NCBI RefSeq assembly: GCF_023716865.1
Contig: NZ_CP092417.1
Location: 5,558,001 to 5,622,000 of the forward strand
Origin: Endozoicomonas sp. SCSIO W0465
GTDB lineage: Bacteria > Pseudomonadota > Gammaproteobacteria > Pseudomonadales > Endozoicomonadaceae
Length of the DNA: 64,000 nt
Direction: 5' to 3'
Part shown: positions 30,093 to 38,966 of the stretch, piece by piece
How positions within the stretch are numbered: position 1 is the stretch's first letter
Layout of the letters: the number at the start of each line of letters is the position of its first letter
Made by a program: the position numbers and the translations under genes
The notes under the pieces: generated by a model
The model's database searches: none
Seen by the model: only the letters and a program-made list of their open reading frames with translations
What the model was told of the DNA's origin: nothing

Positions 30093-31052
30093 ATGACGCC
30101 TTCAAGTGTCACTTGCCCCCACTGCCAGACCACATTTCGCATAACCCATACCCAGCTTAAGGCTGCCAATGGTTCGGTGCGTTGCGGTTCATGCCTGCAG
30201 ATATTCAATGCTATGGAGCAGATGCCACACCTTAAAGAACAAGAAAAGGAGGCATTGAACACCGCCATTGAAACCGTTGAAACACCCCCTTCTCCCCACA
30301 GGGAAGAGGCCCAGGTATCCGTTCAACCCAGAAAAGAGCTCCAGGAAACGCTCGTTATCCAACAGCAAAAACCGGTAAAAAAGCCGGATTCAACACAATC
30401 GGAAACATCCAGAGGCAAAGACCCTGCTCCTTCCATAAAGGCAAAGGTGGCTACTGCCCCCATAGAGTATGATGGTTATCACCAGCAAAGCATCAAAACC
30501 CTGATTCACGAACTGGACCAGCGGGAAACCGAAGAAACCATTAACAAACAACAGCGCCGTAGGAAAAGGACCTATTGGAGCGTTGCGGCCTGCACCCTGC
30601 TAGTATTGCTGACACTGCAATTTGCCTGGTTTAACCGCAATACTCTGTCACTGAATCCCGCTCTGCGGCCAGCTTATGCCATGACCTGCAACCTGCTTTC
30701 CTGCATACTCCCCCCCATGGTCAACATCAACGCCATTAAAAGTGTTGACCTTGTGGTACGCAGCCACCCTGACCAAAACAATGCCCTGCAGGTGGATGCG
30801 GTGATCATTAATGAAGCCGGACACTCACAACCCTTTCCGAACCTTAACCTGACCTTTGCGGATATCAATGGCCGACTGGTAGCTAGCCGCACCTTCACCC
30901 CATCAGAGTACCTTGGTGGTGAGTTGGCAGGCTCGAATGAAATGCCCAAGGCACAACCTGTTCGACTGGAGCTGGAAATTATCGACCCGGGTGAACAGGC
31001 AGTAAACTATCGACTGACCTTCAGTGAAAACAAAACAGCACGGTTTAACTAA
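30093..31052 (+). CDS. zinc-ribbon/DUF3426 membrane protein
   Basis: 319 residues. The N-terminus is an MJ0042-type zinc ribbon with two Cys pairs (C-P-H-C about 8-11 and C-G-S-C about 31-34). A charged, probably disordered linker, one membrane helix (about 165-185, Y-W-S-V-A-A-C-T-L-L-V-L-L) and a C-terminal DUF3426 domain follow. The biochemical role of the family is unknown. In related genomes it sits between prmA and dusB-fis; here the neighbour dusB is displaced by about 18 kb of accessory DNA that begins right after this gene. Confidence 0.85.
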   Translation: MTPSSVTCPHCQTTFRITHTQLKAANGSVRCGSCLQIFNAMEQMPHLKEQEKEALNTAIETVETPPSPHREEAQVSVQPRKELQETLVIQQQKPVKKPDSTQSETSRGKDPAPSIKAKVATAPIEYDGYHQQSIKTLIHELDQRETEETINKQQRRRKRTYWSVAACTLLVLLTLQFAWFNRNTLSLNPALRPAYAMTCNLLSCILPPMVNINAIKSVDLVVRSHPDQNNALQVDAVIINEAGHSQPFPNLNLTFADINGRLVASRTFTPSEYLGGELAGSNEMPKAQPVRLELEIIDPGEQAVNYRLTFSENKTARFN

Positions 31053-31070
31053 CATTTGCAGAACATACAC

Positions 31071-31120
31071 CGCTAATTGCTCCACATTACCGGCACTTCC
31101 GCCATCCCTGGCGATCACGC
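31071..31120. repeat. about 50-bp imperfect direct repeat, left copy
   Basis: Starts CGCTAATTGCTCCACATTAC and ends TCCCTGGCGATCACGC. About four-fifths of the positions match 32978-33028, with one single-base gap. The two copies flank the nsrR-hmp pair. Confidence 0.6.
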
Positions 31121-31205
31121 AAAGCCCACAACGAAAGATAAGCCTTTTTCTCTTCTTTGCTTTGTGAATTGGGTAATCGCTGTGATGCCAAGGTCTTTTT
31201 ATTGC

Positions 31206-31634
31206 TCAAGCAATTGCCAGCAGCCGGATAAGCTCTTTACGATTACCAATCAAATCGGCCAGGCTGTACTGGTTCAACACGCCCATAAAAGCTGCTACCG
31301 CTTCGGCAAACACCCCTTTCAACTCACACCCTGGTGAAATCCTGCACATCGGCTGTTCACACTCCACCACCTTCATGGTGTTTTCCATGCACCTGACCAG
31401 TGCGCCCAGGTTAATCGCTTCTGGTGACTTACCGAGAGTAAACCCTCCTCCTTTACCACGAATGGTGGTGAGATACCCCTCATGACCAAGTTTCTGAACA
31501 ATTTTCATCACATGATTACGTGATATGTCATAGGTATCCGTTACTTCCTGAATAGAGAGCAACCGCCCTTCTGGTTGCAGGGCGGCATACATCAGAATGC
31601 GTAATGCATAGTCGGTGTGTTTTGTCAGTTTCAT
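31206..31634 (-). CDS. nsrR: NsrR, nitric-oxide-sensing Rrf2-family repressor
   Basis: 142 residues from the ATG at 31632-31634 (M-K-L-T-K-H-T-D-Y-A-L-R), the standard Rrf2 start; the longer open frame upstream overlaps the operator and is rejected. A winged helix (about 1-70) is followed by three cysteines at 92, 97 and 103 (C-E-Q-P-M-C, P-G-C), the Fe-S ligands of NsrR. It is transcribed away from hmp across a 94-bp gap that holds an NsrR-type palindrome, so it very probably represses hmp, and perhaps itself, until nitric oxide damages the cluster. Confidence 0.9.
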   Translation of the reverse strand: MKLTKHTDYALRILMYAALQPEGRLLSIQEVTDTYDISRNHVMKIVQKLGHEGYLTTIRGKGGGFTLGKSPEAINLGALVRCMENTMKVVECEQPMCRISPGCELKGVFAEAVAAFMGVLNQYSLADLIGNRKELIRLLAIA

Positions 31635-31667
31635 GCAAAAATCGACACAGTGTAAAAAAGCAAATAG

Positions 31668-31703
31668 AATGCATCTTAATAAAATGCATTTCAAATACAT
31701 CTT
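31668..31703. promoter_or_regulatory. NsrR operator in the nsrR-hmp intergenic region
   Basis: AAAATGCATTT (31681-31691), one base, then AAATACATCTT (31693-31703) form an 11-1-11 inverted repeat that matches the known NsrR consensus almost exactly. An additional half-site GAATGCATCTT lies at 31668-31678. The site is 25 bases before the hmp start codon, where bound NsrR would block transcription. Confidence 0.85.
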
Positions 31704-31728
31704 TTCTGTAACCATCGAGGGATGTGCT

Positions 31729-32931
31729 ATGAGTCTGAATGAAAAAACCATTGGAATCGTCAAAGCCACAGCCCCGGTTCTGGCAGAACATGGTGAAACC
31801 ATTACCCGGCGCTTTTACCTGCAGATGTTCAGCCAGAATCCAGAACTGCTCAATATTTTCAACGCCACCAACCAGAAAACCGGTCGCCAGCAAGCAGCAC
31901 TGGCCGAAGCCGTCTATGACTATGCTGCCAACATCGATAACCTTGGAACCCTGACCAGCGCCGTACAACGCATTGCCCATAAACACGCCAGCTTCAACAT
32001 TCTGCCGGAGCATTATCCCATTGTCGGCAAGCATCTTCTGGAAGCCATAGCCCATGTTCTGGGTGAGGCCGCAACCGATGAAATACTGGATGCCTGGCAG
32101 GAAGCCTATGGTTTCCTGGCAGATCTGTTCATTGAAGTGGAAGAAGGGATTTACCGGGAGAATCAGCAGATATCCGGTGGCTGGCGGGGGACAAGGGAGT
32201 TCAAGGTAGTGAACAAGGTTAAGGAAAGTGATCTGATCACCTCCTTCTATTTTGAACCACTGGATGGTTTACCGGTAGCTGATTTCCTGCCCGGTCAGTA
32301 CATCGGTATTTATCTGCATCCCGATCATTCAGAACATCGCTGCATTCGTCAATACAGCCTCTCCGATGCCCCTAATGGCAAGAGTTATCGCATTTCAGTA
32401 AAGCGTGAGGGTGAAGGAGAAACCCGTGGCATAATATCGCACTATCTGCACGACAATGTTCAGTTGGATGATGTTGTCGAACTGTGCCCACCCTGTGGCG
32501 ATTTCTACCTGATTGATCGATCAGATGCACCTGTCGTCCTGATGAGTGCCGGTGTTGGCCAAACCCCCATGTTAAGCATGCTGAACAGCCTGACCAGAAA
32601 AAAAACCGACCTACCGATTATTTTTGTCCACAGTGCCATCAACAGCCGGACCCATGCTTTCGGTCAGCACGTCCGGGATATTGCCGGGACAAATGACAAT
32701 ATTGAACAGATTCTGTTTTATGATGAGCCAACCGATGATTGCTCTGCTCATCATTATGCAGGCAGAATGGACCTGGAACTGGTCCGCGATAAGATTGACC
32801 TTCCGGAAGCACACTACTACTTCTGTGGCCCACTGGGGTATATGGCAATGGTGAAAGGGGTGCTGCAAGGCTGGGGAGTAACTAAAGACCGACTTCACTA
32901 TGAAGTCTTTGGCCCCCATAAAGACATCTGA
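31729..32931 (+). CDS. hmp: flavohemoprotein, nitric oxide dioxygenase
   Basis: 400 residues from the ATG at 31729 (M-S-L-N-E-K-T-I), which follows a GAGGGA; the frame upstream runs through the operator and is not coding. The globin domain (about 1-140) has the proximal haem ligand in I-A-H-K-H-A-S-F. The FAD domain (about 150-260) has R-Q-Y-S-L-S-D. The NAD domain has M-S-A-G-V-G-Q-T-P-M and ends Y-E-V-F-G-P. It oxidises nitric oxide to nitrate using oxygen and NAD(P)H. Divergent from nsrR with an NsrR site between them: nitrosative-stress defence, relevant for a host-associated bacterium. Confidence 0.97.
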   Translation: MSLNEKTIGIVKATAPVLAEHGETITRRFYLQMFSQNPELLNIFNATNQKTGRQQAALAEAVYDYAANIDNLGTLTSAVQRIAHKHASFNILPEHYPIVGKHLLEAIAHVLGEAATDEILDAWQEAYGFLADLFIEVEEGIYRENQQISGGWRGTREFKVVNKVKESDLITSFYFEPLDGLPVADFLPGQYIGIYLHPDHSEHRCIRQYSLSDAPNGKSYRISVKREGEGETRGIISHYLHDNVQLDDVVELCPPCGDFYLIDRSDAPVVLMSAGVGQTPMLSMLNSLTRKKTDLPIIFVHSAINSRTHAFGQHVRDIAGTNDNIEQILFYDEPTDDCSAHHYAGRMDLELVRDKIDLPEAHYYFCGPLGYMAMVKGVLQGWGVTKDRLHYEVFGPHKDI

Positions 32932-32977
32932 TCCATAACCGAAGAAAGCTGAAATTTTATAAAGCTGCAGAGATTAC

Positions 32978-33028
32978 CGATAATTGCTCCTGCATTATTG
33001 GCAATTTCAGCATCCCTGGCGGTCACAC
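32978..33028. repeat. about 50-bp imperfect direct repeat, right copy
   Basis: Starts CGATAATTGCTCCTGCATTA and ends TCCCTGGCGGTCACAC; partner of 31071-31120 on the other side of nsrR-hmp, same orientation. Confidence 0.6.
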
Positions 33029-33049
33029 ATCACGCGAAGCGGAAAAATT

Positions 33050-33667
33050 TCATTGATATTGCCCGGCGATCTTCCGGGCACTGTGTGGATAAGCCTTCAC
33101 CAGCTTCTGATAACTGTTATCCAGCGCTGCCTGCAGCCCATCACTCAACCAGCCCCGGTAGTGAAAACTGAATAACGCGCTGTTTTCCAGGACACGAGGC
33201 TCCCATGGCCCAAGCTCGTTGGCACGCAGTAATGCCGCTGTAAACGACCGGTCGATCAGAGAGTACTGCGAGCGGGCCCGGGCATAATCACTCCAGCTGT
33301 ATGGCCAAGCGGGCCTTAAAACGATGGCTTTCTGCCAGGCTTCCAACTCCACATTATTCTCTATATCAATACCGGATAGCCTGCCCCGCTCAAGCACCCG
33401 TGCCTTCAAAACATACAGGGCAGGACTCTCCGGCATTTGTCGTATAGCACCGTCTACACCCTGAATGGCAATGTCCAGTTCAGAAGGCTCCACCACAACA
33501 CTTTTGCTGGCTGCTGTCTTCCGTTGCCAATGATCCAGAAACAGTTCGGTTTGGTAACGACCGACTTCCGAACGCAACAGGGTAAAGGCCTGAAAAATCA
33601 CCAAACACAGCACCAGAACAACCGGCAACATCAGCAAACCACGATGCCAGGATAGAGAACGTTTCAT
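33050..33667 (-). CDS. membrane-anchored TPR-like protein of the exopolysaccharide locus
   Basis: 205 residues: a short cytoplasmic start, one membrane helix (about 10-30, L-L-M-L-P-V-V-L-V-L-C-L-V-I-F-Q), then a helical periplasmic part with TPR-like spacing (A-L-Y-V-L-K-A-R-V-L-E-R-G and A-L-L-R-A-N-E-L-G-P-W-E-P). Its ATG overlaps the stop of the CpsB-like phosphatase gene by four bases (ATGA), so the two were translationally coupled before the phosphatase gene was disrupted. Proteins of this plan occur in several exopolysaccharide clusters as assembly accessories; I cannot name a precise function. Confidence 0.6.
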   Translation of the reverse strand: MKRSLSWHRGLLMLPVVLVLCLVIFQAFTLLRSEVGRYQTELFLDHWQRKTAASKSVVVEPSELDIAIQGVDGAIRQMPESPALYVLKARVLERGRLSGIDIENNVELEAWQKAIVLRPAWPYSWSDYARARSQYSLIDRSFTAALLRANELGPWEPRVLENSALFSFHYRGWLSDGLQAALDNSYQKLVKAYPHSARKIAGQYQ

Positions 33668-35308
33668 AAGGCATCACCAAAAAGGCACTGCGTTAACTTA
33701 TCCGGATTAACCGTTGTCAGCAACACACACTGATCGCTGCCAACCCATTGGTTGAGAGTCTCTGCAGCCAGTGTCATGGCCGGCGGCCGACGAACCGGAT
33801 GATGGGCATCCGAAGCCACAAACTGCACCAACTCCTGGTCCACGAACCAGCGGGCAGTTGTCTCTGCCCTTTCGCCAAAGCGACCGGCAACCGAACCGGC
33901 TGTCAACTGCAACAACGCCCCCCGCTCCACAAACGGCAGTACACGTTCAGGGTAAGACATCAGTTCTTTATTCCGCTCAGGGTGAGCAATGACTGCCCGT
34001 AACTGTTCAGCACCCCCACATAAATCTGGAATTTTCTGATTTTTATACCATCCTCTTAAGCACCATTTTTCCACAATATTCGCCAGCATGATTCCAGAAC
34101 TACCCGCAACTATGTCGGCTGAGATTCTCTTGAAAGAGAATGCAGAGCTGCGGATGAGAGTTGCCTGTCTGGAAGAGCGATGTCGAGAATTGGAAGAAAA
34201 GGTTGGCAAGAACAGTCAAAACAGCAGCAAGCCGCCATCGTCTGATGGTTATCAAAAACCTTGTAAAAACAGTAATTCTCCAGATCATTCTGACGACCTT
34301 TCCGCAGATAAAGGTACCGATCCATCGGATGAAAAACCCAATCCTAAAAGTCTGAGACAGTCTTCTGGTAATAAAGCCGGTGGAAAGAAAGGGCATCAGG
34401 GCACTTGTCTTAAACAGGTCGATATCCCTGACTATATTGAGTACCTTCCGGTTAAAGAATGCAATAAATGTCAGGCGTCTCTTCTTGATAGTGAGCCGGT
34501 CAAATATATTGAACGACAGGTGTTTGAACCAGGGAGACCGGGTGAATTTGAAGTAACGGCCCATAGAGCTGAAGTAAAAATCTGCACTTGTGGTTGTCGG
34601 AATCAGGCTGAATTCCCGGAAGGTGTTACCGCTGCCGCACAATATGGCTCAGCCACACAGGCTATGGCCGTCTATCTTAACCAATACCATTTCCTGCCTT
34701 TTAAGCGCGTGTCAGAGTATTTTAATACTCTCTATAAAATGAGTGTAAGTGCAGGCACTGTCGCCAATTTTGTGGCCAGAACCTATGAAAATCTGGCTTC
34801 TACTGAAGAGGTTATTCGTGACGCCTTGCGGGAATCGTCTGTTGCCGGAGCCGATGAAACGGGTATGCGGGCCGAGGGCTCTTTGCACTGGCTACACGTT
34901 ATGCGGGATGAACAATGGACGCTCTACTACTTGTCTGAAAAGCGAGGTCGTGAGGCCATGGACACGATGGGCATACTGCTAACATTTGCAGGCGTTCTGG
35001 TTCATGATCATTGGAAATCCTATTTTGCATATGCGGCAACTCACGTACTTTGCAATGCCCATCACCTGAGGGAGCTTTTGGGTGTTGTTGATAGGGACAG
35101 CAATCAACTGGCGTTGCGATTGATGAAGCTACTGAGGCTTTCCTGGCATTACTGCAAGGGCTTTAAGACCATAGGTATGCTACAGATGCCAAGTGTTGTC
35201 TGTGAACGAATCGAGAAGATTTATGACCGGTTGCTTCAGCGGGCTCTAATGAAAGAAGTCGTCTATATGGAGAAGCAACGAGAGGAGCTTAAGCGCAAGA
35301 AAGTCAAG

Positions 35309-35585
35309 GTAACTGTTCAGCACCCCCACATAAATCTGGAATTTTCTGATTTTTATACCATCCTCTTAAGCACCATTTTTCCACAATATTCGCCAGCATG
35401 ATTCCAGAACTACCCGCAACTATGTCGGCTGAGATTCTCTTGAAAGAGAATGCAGAGCTGCGGATGAGAGTTGCCTGTCTGGAAGAGCGATGTCGAGAAT
35501 TGGAAGAAAAGGTTGGCAAGAACAGTCAAAACAGCAGCAAGCCGCCATCGTCTGATGGTTATCAAAAACCTTGTAAAAACAGTAA
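35309..35585 (+). mobile_element. IS66 left-end fragment (copy B)
   Basis: 277 bp consisting of the IS66 left terminal repeat, leader and first 60-odd codons of the transposase, the same as the start of copy A, ending in ACAGTAA directly against the right end of copy C. The rest of copy B is missing. It supplies the left boundary of the composite insertion. Confidence 0.9.
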
Positions 35586-37193
35586 GTAACTATTCAGCAC
35601 TGAGCAAAGGCATATTACAGTAATTCCGAACAGCTCTATGAAGTGATTGATATATGTCCATTCCCTGTTTTCTGGCAGACGACAAATAGCTGCGAATCCG
35701 TGCAAACATAGAACCACCGTCTGCACTCCTGAAGCAGCCTGAGATTTTCTGCTTTAACTTGGCCATTCGAACATCCCGCTCACTGCCATTGTTATCGAAG
35801 GGAATGGTAAAATCTGACATGAAGCGCAGTGTCTCAGCCTTGAACTCAGTGAGTCGTTTGAAGAGATTGTAAGCTTTAGTATTCTTGACTTTCTTGCGCT
35901 TAAGCTCCTCTCGTTGCTTCTCCATATAGACGACTTCTTTCATTAGAGCCCGCTGAAGCAACCGGTCATAAATCTTCTCGATTCGTTCACAGACAACACT
36001 TGGCATCTGTAGCATACCTATGGTCTTAAAGCCCTTGCAGTAATGCCAGGAAAGCCTCAGTAGCTTCATCAATCGCAACGCCAGTTGATTGCTGTCCCTA
36101 TCAACAACACCCAAAAGCTCCCTCAGGTGATGGGCATTGCAAAGTACGTGAGTTGCCGCATATGCAAAATAGGATTTCCAATGATCATGAACCAGAACGC
36201 CTGCAAATGTTAGCAGTATGCCCATCGTGTCCATGGCCTCACGACCTCGCTTTTCAGACAAGTAGTAGAGCGTCCATTGTTCATCCCGCATAACGTGTAG
36301 CCAGTGCAAAGAGCCCTCGGCCCGCATACCCGTTTCATCGGCTCCGGCAACAGACGATTCCCGCAAGGCGTCACGAATAACCTCTTCAGTAGAAGCCAGA
36401 TTTTCATAGGTTCTGGCCACAAAATTGGCGACAGTGCCTGCACTTACACTCATTTTATAGAGAGTATTAAAATACTCTGACACGCGCTTAAAAGGCAGGA
36501 AATGGTATTGGTTAAGATAGACGGCCATAGCCTGTGTGGCTGAGCCATATTGTGCGGCAGCGGTAACACCTTCCGGGAATTCAGCCTGATTCCGACAACC
36601 ACAAGTGCAGATTTTTACTTCAGCTCTATGGGCCGTTACTTCAAATTCACCCGGTCTCCCTGGTTCAAACACCTGTCGTTCAATATATTTGACCGGCTCA
36701 CTATCAAGAAGAGACGCCTGACATTTATTGCATTCTTTAACCGGAAGGTACTCAATATAGTCAGGGATATCGACCTGTTTAAGACAAGTGCCCTGATGCC
36801 CTTTCTTTCCACCGGCTTTATTACCAGAAGACTGTCTCAGACTTTTAGGATTGGGTTTTTCATCCGATGGATCGGTACCTTTATCTGCGGAAAGGTCGTC
36901 AGAATGATCTGGAGAATTACTGTTTTTACAAGGTTTTTGATAACCATCAGACGATGGCGGCTTGCTGCTGTTTTGACTGTTCTTGCCAACCTTTTCTTCC
37001 AATTCTCGACATCGCTCTTCCAGACAGGCAACTCTCATCCGCAGCTCTGCATTCTCTTTCAAGAGAATCTCAGCCGACATAGTTGCGGGTAGTTCTGGAA
37101 TCATGCTGGCGAATATTGTGGAAAAATGGTGCTTAAGAGGATGGTATAAAAATCAGAAAATTCCAGATTTATGTGGGGGTGCTGAACAGTTAC
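35586..37193 (-). mobile_element. complete IS66-family element (copy C)
   Basis: 1608 bp from the right end (GTAACTATTCAGC, 35586) to the left end on the minus strand at 37193. It lies inverted relative to copies A and B and is the only copy here with an undamaged transposase, so it is the likely active source. Confidence 0.93.
35590..37104 (-). CDS. IS66-family transposase, intact
   Basis: 504 residues. N-terminal coiled coil (about 13-40: L-L-K-E-N-A-E-L-R-M-R-V, L-E-E-R-C-R-E-L), a Ser/Asp-rich linker, a zinc-binding segment (C-N-K-C about 122-125; C-T-C-G-C about 169-173), then the DDE domain: D in G-A-D-E-T-G-M-R, D in V-H-D-H-W-K-S-Y with the nearby C-N-A-H-H-L-R-E-L, and E in N-N-G-S-E-R-D-V-R. 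It ends C-N-M-P-L-L-S-A-E six bases from the element end. Same protein as the damaged copies A and D. Confidence 0.95.
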   Translation of the reverse strand: MIPELPATMSAEILLKENAELRMRVACLEERCRELEEKVGKNSQNSSKPPSSDGYQKPCKNSNSPDHSDDLSADKGTDPSDEKPNPKSLRQSSGNKAGGKKGHQGTCLKQVDIPDYIEYLPVKECNKCQASLLDSEPVKYIERQVFEPGRPGEFEVTAHRAEVKICTCGCRNQAEFPEGVTAAAQYGSATQAMAVYLNQYHFLPFKRVSEYFNTLYKMSVSAGTVANFVARTYENLASTEEVIRDALRESSVAGADETGMRAEGSLHWLHVMRDEQWTLYYLSEKRGREAMDTMGILLTFAGVLVHDHWKSYFAYAATHVLCNAHHLRELLGVVDRDSNQLALRLMKLLRLSWHYCKGFKTIGMLQMPSVVCERIEKIYDRLLQRALMKEVVYMEKQREELKRKKVKNTKAYNLFKRLTEFKAETLRFMSDFTIPFDNNGSERDVRMAKLKQKISGCFRSADGGSMFARIRSYLSSARKQGMDIYQSLHRAVRNYCNMPLLSAE

Positions 37194-37938
37194 AAGTCAA
37201 GAATACTAAAGCTTACAATCTCTTCAAACGACTCACTGAGTTCAAGGCTGAGACACTGCGCTTCATGTCAGATTTTACCATTCCCTTCGATAACAATGGC
37301 AGTGAGCGGGATGTTCGAATGGCCAAGTTAAAGCAGAAAATCTCAGGCTGCTTCAGGAGTGCAGACGGTGGTTCTATGTTTGCACGGATTCGCAGCTATT
37401 TGTCGTCTGCCAGAAAACAGGGAATGGACATATATCAATCACTTCATAGAGCTGTTCGGAATTACTGTAATATGCCTTTGCTCAGTGCTGAATAGTTACG
37501 ACTGCCCTTATCTCCCGTTTATGGAGCCAGTCCAGCATCTGCTCCATCCCCACAGGAATTCGTTGATGAGGCATTTCCAGTAACAGACACCGGAAACCCT
37601 CCCACTGCCCAATCATGGGAATTTCATCCCGGCGCAGCTGAAACATCATTTCATCGCTGAAACGAACCTCTGCCGCCATAGCCAGCTGAATCGACAACCC
37701 CGCTGCTCTGGCCTGTTGCTGAAGGTTGGCAAATCCCGGACGGATGGTGCTCGAATTATTATCAAATCGTCCGGGGTGCATATGGGGCGTACACACCAGT
37801 TTCCGGATGCCATCGGCCTGGGCCAGCTCCAACATGACCAGTGCCTGCTCCAGACTATCAGCGCCATCGTCAATGCCAGGAATAATATGGTTGTGGATAT
37901 CAATCATTTAGTTTTATAAGTCTTAGTTACTGATATTT

Positions 37939-38199
37939 TCAGCTTCTGGATAGCAGCCGGCGCACCAGCAATGTCAGCAAGTACGCGGGAACCAGTAGCA
38001 ATGCTCCTGTCAAAAACAGTGCGACAGGAACCGGAACATGAAAATAGGTAAACGCAAAGGCAATACTGACCACCGCATCCACAACACTTAAGCTCAACGG
38101 TGAATCATTTGGTCCGGAAAGGTAGTTTAGCCACAGAACTTCCCCGGCCAGAATCACCATAATCAGGGGAATATCCCACCCGGGTACCCACTTTTTCAT
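37939..38199 (-). CDS. small membrane protein, unknown function
   Basis: 86 residues with two or three membrane helices (about 10-28, 40-58 and 58-80; e.g. I-P-L-I-M-V-I-L-A-G-E-V and V-A-L-F-L-T-G-A-L-L-L-V) and a short basic tail R-R-L-L-S-R-S. It stands 31 bases before the disrupted CpsB-like gene on the same strand, so it probably belongs to the exopolysaccharide operon. I do not recognise a family. Confidence 0.6.
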   Translation of the reverse strand: MKKWVPGWDIPLIMVILAGEVLWLNYLSGPNDSPLSLSVVDAVVSIAFAFTYFHVPVPVALFLTGALLLVPAYLLTLLVRRLLSRS

Positions 38200-38399
38200 G
38201 AAAACCGCACCATCAGATTACCCATCAAAGTAACAGAATCCCGGCAATCTAAAGGCTCATCTGCCAATCGCCGGAATACCCCGTCGCAAAACCGTCAATA
38301 AACGCCACTTACCAACCGCTAAATAGGTTCAATCTAACGTCAGAAGCTACAAATATAAAGAGAAGGATTTCATTGTGCAGTACCTTCATGGAGGAAGTC

Positions 38400-38966
38400 A
38401 TGCTGTTTTCCGCCAATTTTTCTGGCCTTTCTGTTGCCACCCTGGCACTGCTGCTTATAAGCAACACCTATTCCAGAGCCGAAACACCTCATACTCAGCA
38501 CCAATGCCTGATCGGTGACCGTTATTGGTTTGGCTTGCAGGAGACGGTGGATCAAATCGATGCATTTCCCACCCGCATTAATGCACTGATTGACTCCGGC
38601 TCTACCCTATCTTCCATGGATGCCAGAGACATCAGCATCAGAAAACACACCAATGGCACCCTATGGGTTTACTTTTCCGTTCTCTCCGGCGGCACTCAAC
38701 AGGAAATGGTTAACATGATAAAACCACTGAAACGTTACGCCCGGATACAAACCCACTCCGGTGTTCCGCAGAAACGCCCGGTGATCGAAGCAACCATACG
38801 ACTGGGACCTGTTGAAATCCGTACCGATTTCAGCCTGACCTCCCGCTCCCGATTCAAAAACCAGATGCTTCTCGGCACCAATACGCTGAAGAACCTGGCC
38901 GTTATTGATCTCTCAGAAGAATTTCTGCTGAAAAATCACTGTCTACACATCAGCCGTCAACCCTGA
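38400..38966 (+). CDS. secreted retropepsin-like aspartic protease-fold protein
   Basis: 188 residues from the ATG at 38400, which is preceded by GGAGG at five bases; an earlier in-frame ATG at 38388 is less well placed. A signal peptide (about 1-26) is followed by a single-domain retropepsin fold: the active-site-like A-L-I-D-S-G-S-T-L-S-S-M (about 56-67) and the hydrophobic-Gly motif M-L-L-G-T-N-T-L near the end. This matches the bacterial RimB/putative ATP-dependent zinc protease family (PF05618 type). It is read opposite to the exopolysaccharide genes, and its 3' end overlaps the ligase-like gene tail to tail by ten bases. Confidence 0.75.
   Translation: MLFSANFSGLSVATLALLLISNTYSRAETPHTQHQCLIGDRYWFGLQETVDQIDAFPTRINALIDSGSTLSSMDARDISIRKHTNGTLWVYFSVLSGGTQQEMVNMIKPLKRYARIQTHSGVPQKRPVIEATIRLGPVEIRTDFSLTSRSRFKNQMLLGTNTLKNLAVIDLSEEFLLKNHCLHISRQP

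Larger units (their letters stand above)
34088..37495 (+). pseudogene. IS66 transposase of copy A, interrupted
   Basis: The frame starts M-I-P-E-L-P-A-T-M and runs through the zinc-finger Cys residues (C-N-K-C, C-T-C-G-C), the first catalytic Asp (A-G-A-D-E-T-G-M-R) and the second (V-L-V-H-D-H-W-K-S-Y), up to R-K-K-V-K at 35308. It then reads into the inserted left end and stops at 35401. The last part with the catalytic Glu block (F-D-N-N-G-S-E-R-D-V-R-M-A-K) lies at 37202-37495. Removing the composite insertion restores a frame equal to that of copy C. Confidence 0.9.
33999..37499 (+). mobile_element. IS66-family element (copy A) interrupted by a composite IS66 insertion
   Basis: Ends GTAACTGTTCAGCACCCCCA (left, from 33999) and GTAACTATTCAGCACTGAGC (minus strand from 37499), flanked by the 8-bp duplication GACTGCCC (33991-33998 and 37500-37507), as expected for IS66. 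Element A itself is 33999-35308 plus 37202-37499, 1608 bp in all. It has a single transposase gene of the ISBst12 type, without the tnpA/tnpB accessory genes. The middle (35309-37193) is a second insertion with its own target duplication AAGTCAAG (35301-35308 and 37194-37201). Confidence 0.92.
33664..37907 (-). pseudogene. CpsB/YwqE-like tyrosine-protein phosphatase, disrupted by IS66
   Basis: The gene starts at 37907 (M-I-D-I-H-N-H-I-I-P-G-I-D-D-G-A, the PHP-type metal-binding start) and runs to the IS66 insertion at 37499/37500. It resumes at 33998 and ends at 33664. Removing the IS66 block and one 8-bp target repeat leaves 735 bases in frame (244 residues), with a continuous R-E-I-R-A-V-I-A-H-P-E-R-N-K at the junction; the later S-D-A-H-H motif is also typical. 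CpsB-type phosphatases dephosphorylate the Wzc-type tyrosine kinase in capsule/exopolysaccharide systems. The gene is now certainly inactive; the C-terminal part cannot be translated alone from any clear start. Confidence 0.9.

Noticed and set aside
34088..35401. 437-residue transposase frame as a functional gene
   Set aside because: Its last 31 codons are the terminal repeat of the inserted IS66 fragment; the catalytic Glu block is missing.
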